This document shows positions 26,092-34,443 of a stretch of DNA of 64,000 nt, one piece after another. Origin of the DNA: DATLGB01 sp963726825 (GTDB taxonomy: Bacteria > Actinomycetota > Thermoleophilia > Solirubrobacterales > Solirubrobacteraceae). The translations under genes were made by a program, and so were the position numbers. The stretch covers positions 1,054,001 through 1,118,000 of the forward strand of contig CAVSDT010000001.1 in NCBI GenBank assembly GCA_963726825.1. The letters run 5' to 3'. Position 1 is the first letter of the stretch. Each line of letters starts with the position of its first letter. The notes under the pieces were generated by a model, which was not told the origin of the DNA, did no database searches, and saw nothing but the letters and a program-made list of their open reading frames with translations.

Positions 26092-26892
26092 TCAGACGAC
26101 GGTGCGCACGGCGTAGAGCTCGGGGAAGAACGAGCGGTCCAGCGCCCGGCGCAGGAAGCCGATGCCCGACGTGCCGCCCGTCCCGGGCTTGGAGCCGATG
26201 ATGCGCTCGACCGTCTTGAGGTGGCGGAAGCGCCACGTCTGGAACGCGTCCTCGAGGTCGATGAGCTCCTCGCACGCCTCGTAGGTCTCCCAGTGCTCGG
26301 CGGGCGTCGTGTAGACGACGCGGAAGAACGCCACGAGCTCGTCGGCGAAGGCGTGCGGCTCGGTCACGTCGATGTCGAGCGCCGAGCGCGGGACGGGCGC
26401 GCCGCCGCGGTCCAGGAAGCGCAGGAACTCGTCGTAGAGGCTCGGCGCCTCCAACGCGGCGCGCAGCGTCGCCTGCGCCTCGGGCTCGTCGTCGAAGAGG
26501 TCGAGCATGCGCCGGTCCTTGTTGCCGAGGGCGAACTCGACCGCGCGGTACTGGGCGGACTGGAAGCCGCTCGAGTGGCCCAGCACGTCACGGAACTGGA
26601 CGTACTCGGCAGGGGTGAGCGTCGCGAGGACCGACCACTGCTCGGCGAGGGTGCGCTGGATCGCCTTGACCCGCGCGATCGCCTTCAGGGCGGGCCGCAG
26701 GTCGTCGGCGGCGAGCCGTTCGCGGGCGTAGGTGAGCTCGTGCAGGACGAGCTTGAACCACAGCTCGCTCGTCTGGTGCTGGATGACGAACAGCAGCTCG
26801 TCGTGATGCTCGGGCCGGCTGCGCGGGTGCTGCGCCGACAGGAGGGTCGGCAGGTCGAGGTAGCCGCCGTAGGTGAGGGAGGGATCGCCCAC
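26092..26892 (-). CDS. kynA: Tryptophan 2,3-dioxygenase
   Basis: Heme enzyme that opens the indole ring of L-tryptophan to give N-formylkynurenine, first step of the kynurenine route. The family core HHDELLFVIQHQTSELWFK supplies the substrate-side His, and the C-terminal KPGTGGTSGIGFLRRAL is the conserved loop. Length 266 aa is normal for bacterial TDO. GTG 26892 starts MGDPSLTYGGYLDL, where the Tyr-Gly-Gly-Tyr motif is conserved. It begins nine bases after the glycerate kinase stop and is probably its downstream operon partner. The rest of the pathway lies at 33.2-36.4 kb. Confidence 0.95.
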   Translation of the reverse strand: MGDPSLTYGGYLDLPTLLSAQHPRSRPEHHDELLFVIQHQTSELWFKLVLHELTYARERLAADDLRPALKAIARVKAIQRTLAEQWSVLATLTPAEYVQFRDVLGHSSGFQSAQYRAVEFALGNKDRRMLDLFDDEPEAQATLRAALEAPSLYDEFLRFLDRGGAPVPRSALDIDVTEPHAFADELVAFFRVVYTTPAEHWETYEACEELIDLEDAFQTWRFRHLKTVERIIGSKPGTGGTSGIGFLRRALDRSFFPELYAVRTVV

Positions 26893-26901
26893 GCCGGCGC
26901 C

Positions 26902-27909
26902 TCAGGCCTTGCCCGAGCGCAGGCGGTCGCCGATGGCCTCGCCGGCCGCCTCGAGCTCCTCGAGCGTGGAGGCCTCCAGCACGAGCTGCAGGTCGACGAT
27001 GCGCTTGTGGAAGCGGTCCATCGCGTCGAGGCCGACGACCGCATGGAGGGGGACGCCGGCCTGGCGGGTGCGGGTGCCGATCTCGCCGACCAGCTTGCCC
27101 TCGAGCGTCTGGTCGTCGAGCTTGCCCTCGCCGGTGATCACGCAGCGCGACGCGCGCATGCGCCGGTCGAAGTCCAGCGCGTCGAGGATCCACGGCGCGC
27201 CGGGCTCGAGCGTGGCGCCGTGCACGGCCCACAGCCCGCCGGAGAGGCCGCCGGCGCACCCGGTCATGGGGACGCCGCGGGGGTCGCGCGGGAACGTCTG
27301 CGCCAGCGCGTCCAGCCGGCCCTCGAGCCGCTTCACCGTCGCCTCGTCGGCGCCCTTCTGCGGGCCGAAGACGGCCGGCGCGCGCTCCCAGGGCGTGCGC
27401 ACGTCGCAGAGCACCACGAGCCGCGCGCCGCGCAGGCCGCCGCCGGCCTCGATCGCCTCCAGCGCGCCCGCGCCGCCGTCGGTGGTGGCGCTGCCGCCGA
27501 CGCCGAGGACGACGACCGCCGCGCCGGCGTCGACCGCCGCGCAGATCAGCTCGCCCGTGCCGTGGGTGGAGGCGGCCCAGGCGTCGCGCTCGCCCTCGGG
27601 CACCAGCCCGAGCCCGGACGCCGCGGCCATCTCGAGCACGGCGGTGCCGCCGTCCTCGACGAGCCCGAAGCCCGCCGCGACGGGCGCGCCGAGCGGCCCG
27701 CGCACCGTCGCCGCCTCCGTCGCGCCGCCGAGCGCGGTGAGCAGGCACTCCATCGTCCCCTCGCCACCGTCGGCGACGGGGCACAGGTCGGGGGGGACCA
27801 GGCCGGCGGACTCCAGGCCACGCCCGACGGCGGCGGCGACCTCCGTCGCGCGGTGCGTCCCCTTGAACGAATCGGGGGCGACGAGGACGGGTGGCTCGGC
27901 TGGGGTCAC
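26902..27909 (-). CDS. Glycerate kinase (GarK/GlxK family)
   Basis: ATP-dependent kinase of 335 aa that phosphorylates D-glycerate. N-terminal VLVAPDSFKGTHRATEVAAA, CPVADGGEGTM, GVGGSATTDGGAGALEA and VITGEGKLDDQTLEGK are the type-2 glycerate kinase signatures. GTG 27909 is chosen because the longer frame upstream is the antisense of the divergent aminotransferase, and a TACGGT box lies ten bases before it. The first gene of a two-gene unit with kynA. It could recycle glycerate, for example from glucosylglycerate turnover; this is inference only. Confidence 0.93.
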   Translation of the reverse strand: MTPAEPPVLVAPDSFKGTHRATEVAAAVGRGLESAGLVPPDLCPVADGGEGTMECLLTALGGATEAATVRGPLGAPVAAGFGLVEDGGTAVLEMAAASGLGLVPEGERDAWAASTHGTGELICAAVDAGAAVVVLGVGGSATTDGGAGALEAIEAGGGLRGARLVVLCDVRTPWERAPAVFGPQKGADEATVKRLEGRLDALAQTFPRDPRGVPMTGCAGGLSGGLWAVHGATLEPGAPWILDALDFDRRMRASRCVITGEGKLDDQTLEGKLVGEIGTRTRQAGVPLHAVVGLDAMDRFHKRIVDLQLVLEASTLEELEAAGEAIGDRLRSGKA

Positions 27910-27919
27910 GGCCCGCCGA

Positions 27920-27929
27920 ACCGTACCCT
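27920..27929. promoter_or_regulatory. Overlapping divergent -10 boxes (glycerate kinase / aminotransferase)
   Basis: ACCGTACCCT contains TACCCT on the plus strand (27924-27929), six bases before GTG 27936, and TACGGT on the minus strand (27925-27920), ten bases before GTG 27909. The two boxes share the central TA. Both match the actinobacterial TANNNT -10 pattern, so a single melted region could serve both genes, with leaderless transcripts each way. Confidence 0.6.
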
Positions 27930-27935
27930 CTCGCC

Positions 27936-28958
27936 GTGGACCTGTCCGCCTTCCCGCCCGTCCGCGGGCACCTCGACACGGCGACCGTCGGCGTGCCACC
28001 CCTGGCCGCCGCGGCCGCGACGCGGCGCGCCGTCGACGCGTGGGCGTTCGGCACCGCGGACGCGCGCGGCTACGACGCCGACGTCGAGCGCGCGCGGGTC
28101 GCGTTCGCGGCGATCGCGGGCTGCGCACCGGAGGACGTCGCCCAGGGCGCCTCGGCCTCCATGTTCGTCGGTCTCGTCGCCGCGGCGCTGCCCGCGGGCG
28201 CGCGGGTGCTGGTCGCGGAGGGCGACTTCACCTCCGTCCTGTTCCCGCTGCTCGCGCAGGCCGACCGCGGCGTCGAGGTCCGCGCCGTCGCGCTGGCGGA
28301 CCTGCTCGACGCCGTCGACGCCCGCACCGACCTCGTCGCCGTCAGCGCCGTGCAGTCGGCCGACGGGTGTGTGCTCGACCTCGCCGCCCTGGCCGCCGCG
28401 GCCGATCACCACGGCACGCGGGTCCTGCTGGACGCCACGCAGGCGGCCGGGTGGCTCCCGCTGGGCGCCGGGCGCTTCGACTACGTCGTCGCGGCGGCCT
28501 ACAAGTGGCTGCTCTCCCCGCGCGGCACGGCGTTCATGGCGATCCGGCCCGACGCTGCGGCCGGCCTGCGCCCGAGCCTGGCCAACTGGTACGCGGGGGC
28601 CGACCCGTGGACGGCGATCTACGGCACGCCGCTGCGGCTCGCGGAGAGCGCCCGGCGCTTCGACCTCTCACCCGCGTGGTCGTGCTGGCCCGGCGCCGCC
28701 GTGGCGCTCGAGTGGATCGCGGCGACCGGCGTCGACGCGCTCCACGCCCACGCGCTGCAGCTCGCGGGCCGGCTGCGCGACGGCCTCGGCCTCCCGGCGT
28801 CCGACAGTGCGATCGTGTCGCTGCAGCAGCCGGGCGCGGAGGCGGCGCTCGCCCGCGCGGGCGTGCGCTGCGCCGGCCGCGCGGGCCGCATCCGCCTCGC
28901 CTGCCACGTCCCGGCCACGGCGGCCGACGTGGACCTGGCGCTCACGGCGCTCACCTAG
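27936..28958 (+). CDS. Aminotransferase class V-fold PLP enzyme
   Basis: Fold-type I PLP enzyme of 340 aa, like cysteine desulfurases, isopenicillin-N epimerases and kynureninases. The likely PLP Lys is in VAAAYKWLLSPRG, and the cofactor-binding Asp in VLLDATQAAG. N-terminal VRGHLDTATVGVPP fits the family. No active-site Cys loop of a desulfurase is evident. It starts at GTG 27936, six bases after TACCCT. It is followed 16 bp later by the aldo/keto reductase. The reaction is not known; a second, true kynureninase is present elsewhere in the window. Confidence 0.87.
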   Translation: MDLSAFPPVRGHLDTATVGVPPLAAAAATRRAVDAWAFGTADARGYDADVERARVAFAAIAGCAPEDVAQGASASMFVGLVAAALPAGARVLVAEGDFTSVLFPLLAQADRGVEVRAVALADLLDAVDARTDLVAVSAVQSADGCVLDLAALAAAADHHGTRVLLDATQAAGWLPLGAGRFDYVVAAAYKWLLSPRGTAFMAIRPDAAAGLRPSLANWYAGADPWTAIYGTPLRLAESARRFDLSPAWSCWPGAAVALEWIAATGVDALHAHALQLAGRLRDGLGLPASDSAIVSLQQPGAEAALARAGVRCAGRAGRIRLACHVPATAADVDLALTALT

Positions 28959-28974
28959 CGGGTAGGCCCGGGCC

Positions 28975-29835
28975 ATGGCCAATCCACGTTCCCTCGGCGG
29001 CCGCCCGGTCGCCCCGGTCGGCTTCGGCGCGATGCAGCTCCCCGGCAAGGGCGTGATGGGCCCGCCGAAGGATCGCGAGGCGGCGCTCGCCGTGCTGCGG
29101 CGCGCCGTCGAGCTCGGCGTCGACCACATCGACACGGCGCAGTTCTACGGGCCCGACGTCGCCAACGAGCTGATCCACTCGGCGCTGTTCAGCGCCGGCG
29201 GCTACCCCGACGGGCTGCGGATCGTCACGAAGGTCGGCGCCCGGCGCGACGACGCGGGCGCGTGGCTGCCCGCCCTCGGCGCCGACGAGCTGCGCGACCA
29301 GGTCGAGCAGAACCTCGACTCGCTCGGCCTCGACCGGCTGGACACCGTCAACCTCCGCGTCCACGGCCCCGAGGACCCGATCGAGGAGCCGCTCGGCGTG
29401 CTCGCGGCGCTGCGCGACGAGGGCAAGATCGAGCACCTCGGCGTCTCGGAGGTCACCCTCGATCAGCTCGACCGCGCCCAGGCCGTCACCGAGATCGCCT
29501 GCGTGCAGAACCTGCTCAACGTGATGCAGCGCGACTCGATGCCCGTGCAGGAGGCCTGCGGGGAGCGCGGCATCGCCTTCGTCCCCTACTTCCCGCTGGG
29601 CTCCGGCTTCGCCGCCGGCCCGCGCAAGCTCGGGCGCATCGAGGCGGTCAAGGCCGCCGCCGAGGCGCACGAGGCCTCCGTGGCGCAGGTCGCGCTCGCG
29701 TGGCTGCTCGGGCTCGGTGATCACATCCTCCTGATCCCCGGCACGTCCTCGGTCGACCACCTCGAGGAGAACCTGGCGGCCGCCGACCTCGCGCTGACGG
29801 TGGAGCAGCTCAAGGCGCTCGACGCCGTGGGATGA
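28975..29835 (+). CDS. Aldo/keto reductase
   Basis: NADPH-dependent oxidoreductase with a TIM-barrel fold, 286 aa. The catalytic tetrad can be read as Asp and Tyr in HIDTAQFYG, Lys in IVTKVGA, and His in VNLRVHG. The C-terminal IPGTSSVDHLEENLAAADLAL is the cofactor-binding segment. It belongs to the YajO/Tas-like branch that reduces aldehydes or ketones. It lies 16 bp after the class V aminotransferase and 7 bp before a small membrane protein gene, so the three may form one transcript. Substrate unknown. Confidence 0.93.
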   Translation: MANPRSLGGRPVAPVGFGAMQLPGKGVMGPPKDREAALAVLRRAVELGVDHIDTAQFYGPDVANELIHSALFSAGGYPDGLRIVTKVGARRDDAGAWLPALGADELRDQVEQNLDSLGLDRLDTVNLRVHGPEDPIEEPLGVLAALRDEGKIEHLGVSEVTLDQLDRAQAVTEIACVQNLLNVMQRDSMPVQEACGERGIAFVPYFPLGSGFAAGPRKLGRIEAVKAAAEAHEASVAQVALAWLLGLGDHILLIPGTSSVDHLEENLAAADLALTVEQLKALDAVG

Positions 29836-29842
29836 TGGCGGC

Positions 29843-30094
29843 GTGCAGCCCGCGCCGCAGTGGAAGGTCATCCTCGCCTTCGTCCTGGACCTGATCCTCG
29901 CGTTCGTCGTCTTCGGCTATGTCGTCGCGGCCGTGTCGGGCAACCTCGACGGCGGCAGCTTCCAGCTCGAAGGCGGCCTTGCCCTGCTCGTCTTCGCGCT
30001 CGTGATCGCCTACCTGGTCCTCGGCCACCGCGTCCTCGGCGGGACCGTGTTCCAGCGCGTCCTGCGCATCGCGCCGGGCACGACGAGCTCGTAG
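29843..30094 (+). CDS. Small RDD-like membrane protein
   Basis: Membrane protein of 83 aa with two hydrophobic helices (VILAFVLDLILAFVVFGYVVAAV and LALLVFALVIAYLVLG) followed by HRVLGGTVFQRVLRI. The LD in helix 1 and the G-G-T-hydrophobic-R-x-hydrophobic segment after helix 2 resemble a minimal RDD domain. Start GTG 29843, seven bases after the aldo/keto reductase stop. Role unknown. Confidence 0.7.
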   Translation: MQPAPQWKVILAFVLDLILAFVVFGYVVAAVSGNLDGGSFQLEGGLALLVFALVIAYLVLGHRVLGGTVFQRVLRIAPGTTSS

Positions 30095-30120
30095 CGCGCG
30101 ACGCGCGCAGCGGCGCGGGC

Positions 30121-31047
30121 TCAGTCGGCCACCGACGTGACCGGCGCGGCGGCCGGCACCGGGCGCGGGTTGCGCCCGCGGGTGGCGTAGACGACGCCGC
30201 CGAGGATCACCACGACGCCGACGACCTGCGGCCAGGTCGGTCGCTCCCCGAGGATCAGGGCGCCCAGCGCGACGGACGAGACCGGCTGGATCAGCAGCAG
30301 CAGCGAGGTCAGCGCGGTCGGCAGGCGCGGCAGCGACGTCGAGATCAGCAGCCAGCCGATCACCTGGCTGGAGACCGCCAGCAGCAGCAGCCAGCCGTGC
30401 GACGGCCAGGAGGGGACGATGTCGATCGCCCCGTACAGGCTGCCGACGACGAGGGTGAAGACGGCCGAGGCGACGGTCGCGTCGAGCAGCGGCCCCGCGG
30501 GCCGGCGCGGGTTGGAGTTCGTCACGCGCAGGATCAGGATGTAGCCCGCGTACGCGAAGCTCGTCGCGATGCCGAACATCGTCCCCAGGCCCGGACGGTC
30601 GCCGTAGGCGCCGGTCTCGAACACGCCGGAGATCAGCACCGCGCCGAACAGGACGGCCGGGACCGCGTAGCCCATGCGGCGGCCCGGCTTCTCCTTCAGC
30701 AGCCCCCAGGCGAGGAACGCGACGAGCACCACCTGGAGGTTGCCCAGGACGGTCGCGAGACCGGCGCCGACGTTGTCGATCGCGTGGTGCCAGAAGATCA
30801 GGTCGGCGGCGAAGAACGCGCCGGCGGCGACGCCGAGCCAGCGGTGGTTGGCGGGGCGCGGGCCGAAGCGGCGGCGTTCGATCAGCACGAGCGGCAGCAG
30901 GAACGGGATCGCGTAGACGCAGCGATACAGCGCGGCGGTCTCCGGCGTGGTGTCGGCCAGCTTGACGAGGATGGCCGAGAACGCGATGACCGCGGCGCCC
31001 AGCACCGCGGTGGGCACCGGGTTGCGGCCCAGGACGTGATCGGCCAT
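30121..31047 (-). CDS. EamA/DMT-family transporter
   Basis: Ten-helix membrane protein of 308 aa with two EamA halves; the second half ends GALILGERPTWPQVVGVVVILGGVV, where GERP is the family mark. It probably exports amino acids or other metabolites. It begins with ATG overlapping the ligase stop by one base (TGATG), so it is coupled to the DNA ligase gene upstream on the minus strand. Substrate unknown. Confidence 0.9.
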   Translation of the reverse strand: MADHVLGRNPVPTAVLGAAVIAFSAILVKLADTTPETAALYRCVYAIPFLLPLVLIERRRFGPRPANHRWLGVAAGAFFAADLIFWHHAIDNVGAGLATVLGNLQVVLVAFLAWGLLKEKPGRRMGYAVPAVLFGAVLISGVFETGAYGDRPGLGTMFGIATSFAYAGYILILRVTNSNPRRPAGPLLDATVASAVFTLVVGSLYGAIDIVPSWPSHGWLLLLAVSSQVIGWLLISTSLPRLPTALTSLLLLIQPVSSVALGALILGERPTWPQVVGVVVILGGVVYATRGRNPRPVPAAAPVTSVAD

Positions 31048-31997
31048 CAGCTGTCGAGCTGGTCCAGCGTGCAGTCCGCCGGCGGCTTGTCCTCGCGCCA
31101 GCGGATGACCTTGGCGTTGTGGCGGATGCGGCCGTTGGAGACGTGGTCGAACGTGATCTCCACGACGAGCTCGGGGCGCAGGCCGACCCAGGAGAGGTCC
31201 TTGCCGCCCGACCAGCGCGACGGTTCGCCCGAGCCCTTCTCGCCCGTCTCGTACGGCGCCAGCCTGGCGGGCAGCTCGCGCTTCTCCTTGGCGGTGAAGC
31301 CGGACGAGTGGCCGACCTCGCGCAGGTTGCCGTCCTCGTCGTGGAGGCCGAGGATGAGGGCGCCGAGCGTCCCCGGCGCCTTGCCGGGACGCCAGCCACG
31401 CACGACGGCGTCGATCGTGCGCAGGCGCTTGACCTTGAGCATGCCGACACGCTCACCCGGCTTGTAGGGCGCGTCCAACTGCTTCGCGACGACGCCTTCG
31501 GAGCCGGCCTCGTGCAGCCACGGCTCGGCCTCGGCGGGGTCCTCGGTGGAGGGCGTCAGCTCGATCGGCTCCGCCACGAGGTCCGCGAGGCGCGCGCGGC
31601 GCTCGCGCTGGGGCAGCCCGAGCAGCACCTCGTCCTCGATGCAGAGCACGTCGAAGGCCACGAAGCGGGCCGGGGTCTGCGCGGCGAGCATGTCCACGCG
31701 CGACTTCGCGGGATGGATGCGCTGCCCGAGCCGGTCGAAGTCCTGGCGGCCGCGCTCGTCGAGGACGACGATCTCGCCGTCGAGCACGTAGCGCCCGGGC
31801 GGGAAGCGCAGCTCGGGGAAGTAGCGGGTCAGGTCGCGGCCGTTGCGCGACTGCAGCTCGACGCCGTCGGCGTCCACGAAGGCGACGCAGCGGAAGCCGT
31901 CGTACTTGGGCTCGTACGCCCAGCCGCCGCCCGTCGGCAGGGCCTTGGCTCCGCGGGCGAGCTGGGGCAGCAGCGGGGAGGAGAGGGGCAGCGACAC
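31047..31997 (-). CDS. ATP-dependent DNA ligase (LigC-type)
   Basis: Nucleotidyltransferase of 316 aa: adenylation domain followed by an OB domain, without polymerase or nuclease domains. Motif I is EPKYDGFR with AMP-accepting Lys31; motif III is VLDGEIVV; motif IV is VAFDVLC; motif V is EGVVAKQLDAPYKPG...LKVKR. This domain composition is that of mycobacterial LigC and the ligase part of LigD, which work in end joining or repair of short gaps. GTG 31997 follows GACAGT by six bases. Diverges from the DtxR-type gene. Confidence 0.93.
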   Translation of the reverse strand: MSLPLSSPLLPQLARGAKALPTGGGWAYEPKYDGFRCVAFVDADGVELQSRNGRDLTRYFPELRFPPGRYVLDGEIVVLDERGRQDFDRLGQRIHPAKSRVDMLAAQTPARFVAFDVLCIEDEVLLGLPQRERRARLADLVAEPIELTPSTEDPAEAEPWLHEAGSEGVVAKQLDAPYKPGERVGMLKVKRLRTIDAVVRGWRPGKAPGTLGALILGLHDEDGNLREVGHSSGFTAKEKRELPARLAPYETGEKGSGEPSRWSGGKDLSWVGLRPELVVEITFDHVSNGRIRHNAKVIRWREDKPPADCTLDQLDS

Positions 31998-32059
31998 CCG
32001 GTCACTGTCGCAGATGCCCGGGCGCGAGCAGAGGCTGTCGCGCAGGTAGTCTGAGCGCC

Positions 32060-32773
32060 ATGTCGCACGATCACGCCACCGAGGCCGAGGAGGAGTACCT
32101 CCAGTCGATCTACTGGCTCTGGGAGGCCGGCCTGCCGATGTCCGCGGCCAACGTCGCGCGCGCCATGCAGCTGTCCGCCCCGACGGTGCACGAGATGGTC
32201 GGCCGCCTCGAGCGCGACGGCTACATCGAGCGCGGGCAGGACAAGAAGATCGCCTTCACCCCGCAGGGCCTGGAGCAGGCGGAGACGATCGTGCGGCGCC
32301 ACCGGCTGATCGAGCGCTTCCTGACCGACGTCCTCGGCATCGCCTGGGACCAGGTCCACGAGGAGGCCGAGCGCATGGAGCACGCCATGTCGCCGGCCGT
32401 CGAGGCCGGCATGTACGCGGCCATCGGCGACGCCAGGACCTGTCCCCACGGCCACCCGATCGAGGTCGGCTCCCGCGTGGAGGGCGTGCCCCTCGCCGAC
32501 GTCGAGGTCGACGCCGAGGTGACCATCATGCGCTTCGAGAACGAGGCGGAGGACCTGCTGCACTACCTCAAGGCCGCAGGCCTGGACCCGGGCCGCAAGG
32601 GCACGCTCGCGTCGGCCGACGAGGACGAGATCACGATCGACTTCGACGGCGAGACCAGCGTGGTCTCGCGCTCCGTCGCGGAGACGGTCTCCGTGCTGGC
32701 CGACCCGTCGCCGCCGCAGCGCACGCTGCTGCCGCGGTCGCTCGTGCTCGCCGACCACCGCTACGGCCGCTAG
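32060..32773 (+). CDS. DtxR/IdeR/MntR-family metal-dependent regulator
   Basis: Repressor of 237 aa. Residues 1-70 form the winged HTH (YLQSIYWLWEAG, SAPTVHEMVGRLERDGYIER), followed by the dimerisation and metal-binding domain with WDQVHEEAERMEHAMSP (His/Glu ligands), then CPHGHPI, and an SH3-like FeoA-type C-terminal domain. DtxR members bind Fe(II) or Mn(II) and repress uptake genes. The efe locus at 57.6 kb has a matching dyad operator. Start ATG 32060 follows TAGTCT by seven bases. Its stop is the shared CTAG with ytoQ. Whether it senses iron or manganese is not determined. Confidence 0.93.
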   Translation: MSHDHATEAEEEYLQSIYWLWEAGLPMSAANVARAMQLSAPTVHEMVGRLERDGYIERGQDKKIAFTPQGLEQAETIVRRHRLIERFLTDVLGIAWDQVHEEAERMEHAMSPAVEAGMYAAIGDARTCPHGHPIEVGSRVEGVPLADVEVDAEVTIMRFENEAEDLLHYLKAAGLDPGRKGTLASADEDEITIDFDGETSVVSRSVAETVSVLADPSPPQRTLLPRSLVLADHRYGR

Positions 32774-33225
32774 GCCGGCAGGGCCCCCGTGAGGGCGTAG
32801 CGCAGCAGGTCGACGACCTGCTCGGGCTCGCGTGCGACGGCGAGCGCCGCACGGTCGACCTCCTTGAGCGCATGGTCGTGCGCCTCGGGGTGGAGGGTGA
32901 TGAGGGGCTTGCCGAGGGCGGCCGCGTAGCCGGCGTCGAAGGCCGCGTTCCACTGCTTGTACTGCTCGCCGAAGCGGACGACGACGATGTCGGAGGCCTC
33001 GAGCAGCGTCCGCGTCCGCAGGGCGTTGACGCCCGCTCCGAGGTGGTCGCGCCAGAACGGCTGGTCCTGCCCGCCGAGGATCGCGGTGCCGGCGGCGTCC
33101 GACGCCGCGTGATCGGTGACCGGGGTGGTGAACGTGACGTCGAGGCCCGCCGCGTCGGCGCCGGCGACGACGCGCGCCCGCCAGTCGGAGTGGATCTCGC
33201 CGGAGAGGTAGACGGTGACGGCCAT
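32770..33225 (-). CDS. ytoQ: YtoQ family protein
   Basis: Soluble 151-aa protein closely following the YtoQ pattern: VYLSGEIHSDWR at the start, TPVTDH, then RFGEQYKQWNAAFDAGYAAALGKPLITLHPE. The family looks like a nucleoside 2-deoxyribosyltransferase-like Rossmann fold but has no proven function. ATG 33225 follows TAGCGT by eight bases. It converges with the DtxR-type gene on the shared CTAG and precedes nothing on its strand within that unit. Confidence 0.88.
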   Translation of the reverse strand: MAVTVYLSGEIHSDWRARVVAGADAAGLDVTFTTPVTDHAASDAAGTAILGGQDQPFWRDHLGAGVNALRTRTLLEASDIVVVRFGEQYKQWNAAFDAGYAAALGKPLITLHPEAHDHALKEVDRAALAVAREPEQVVDLLRYALTGALPA

Positions 33226-33240
33226 GCCGCCGGACGCTAG

Positions 33241-34443
33241 TCAGGTGACCCGGAGCCGGGTCGCGTCGAGCTCGAGGTGGGTGCCGGCGGCGACGAGGTC
33301 GCGCAGGCGCTCGAGCGCGTCCCACACGTCGGTGAAGCGCGTGTAGAGCGGCGCGACGCCGAGGCGGACCACGTCGGGCGGGCGGAAGTCGGGGGTCACG
33401 CCGGCCCGCTCGATCAGCGCGCGGACGATCCGCCAGCCCTCCGGGTGGCGCAGCGCGACCTGGGCGCCGCGCACGCCGGCGTCGCGCGGCGAGCCGAGGG
33501 TGAAGCCGAGCGGGGCGAGCCACTCGTCCTGCAGCGCGACCACGAGGTCGGTCAACGCCCGCGCCTTCGCGGCGACGGCGGTGATCCCGGCCTCGGCGGT
33601 GAGGCGCACGCCCTCCTGCGCGGCGACGAGGCCGAGGATCGGCGGGGTGCCGGCGAGGAAGCGTTCGGGGCCGGGAAGCGGGTCGTAGGGGCGCTCCATC
33701 TCGAACTGGTCGCGCTGGCCGAACCAGCCCTGGATCGGCGTCCGCAGCTGCGGCTCGGCGCAGGAGAGCCAGCCGGGGGCGCCGGGGCCGCCGTTGAGGT
33801 GCTTGTAGGTGCAGCCGACGGCGAGCGTCGCGCCGTGGCGGGCGAGCTCGATCTCGACGGCGCCGGCGGAGTGCGAGCAGTCCCAGATCAGGGGCACGCC
33901 CGCGGCGCGGCAGGCGGCGGTGACCGCAGGGAGGTCGGCCAGCTCGCCCGTGCGGTAGTCGACGTGGGACCAGACGACGAGGCCGGGGCCGGCGGCGAGC
34001 GCAGCTCCGAGGTCGTCCTCGAGCACGAGGTCGACACCGCGCTGGCGGGCGAGGCCCTCCAGCACGTAGCGGTCCGTCGGGAAGGCGGCGGCCTGGGCGG
34101 CGATCGGGCCGCCGACGTGCGCGGCGCCGGCGAGCTTGTACAGGTTGACGGTGACGGAGTCGCAGCAGACGGTCGTGCCGGGCTCGGCGCCGATGACCCG
34201 GGCGATCAGGTCGCCGGTGCTGCGCGGGAGGTCGATCCAGTCCGACCAGCCGCCGACGAGGTCGGTGCCCCAGCGCGCGACGACGGCGTGGACGGCGTCG
34301 CGCGCCGCGACCGGCAGGCGGCCGAGCGAGTTGCCGTCGAGGTAGCGCTGCTCGGGGTCGGTGACGACGAAGCGCTCCCGGAAGGGGGCGAGCGGGTCCG
34401 CGGCGTCCAGCGCCGCGGCGTCGGCGCGGGTCGGGGCGCTCAC
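33241..34443 (-). CDS. kynU: Kynureninase
   Basis: PLP enzyme of 400 aa that cuts L-kynurenine to anthranilate and alanine. The family start DPLAPFRERFVV, then RYLDGNSLGRLP, the Asp in WDCSHSAGA, and the Schiff-base Lys in GCTYKHLNGGPGAPGW are all present. Length is normal. It overlaps the formamidase gene by four bases (ATGA), so the two are translated together. With the TDO at 26.1 kb and the aminotransferase upstream, it completes tryptophan to anthranilate. Confidence 0.95.
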   Translation of the reverse strand: MSAPTRADAAALDAADPLAPFRERFVVTDPEQRYLDGNSLGRLPVAARDAVHAVVARWGTDLVGGWSDWIDLPRSTGDLIARVIGAEPGTTVCCDSVTVNLYKLAGAAHVGGPIAAQAAAFPTDRYVLEGLARQRGVDLVLEDDLGAALAAGPGLVVWSHVDYRTGELADLPAVTAACRAAGVPLIWDCSHSAGAVEIELARHGATLAVGCTYKHLNGGPGAPGWLSCAEPQLRTPIQGWFGQRDQFEMERPYDPLPGPERFLAGTPPILGLVAAQEGVRLTAEAGITAVAAKARALTDLVVALQDEWLAPLGFTLGSPRDAGVRGAQVALRHPEGWRIVRALIERAGVTPDFRPPDVVRLGVAPLYTRFTDVWDALERLRDLVAAGTHLELDATRLRVT

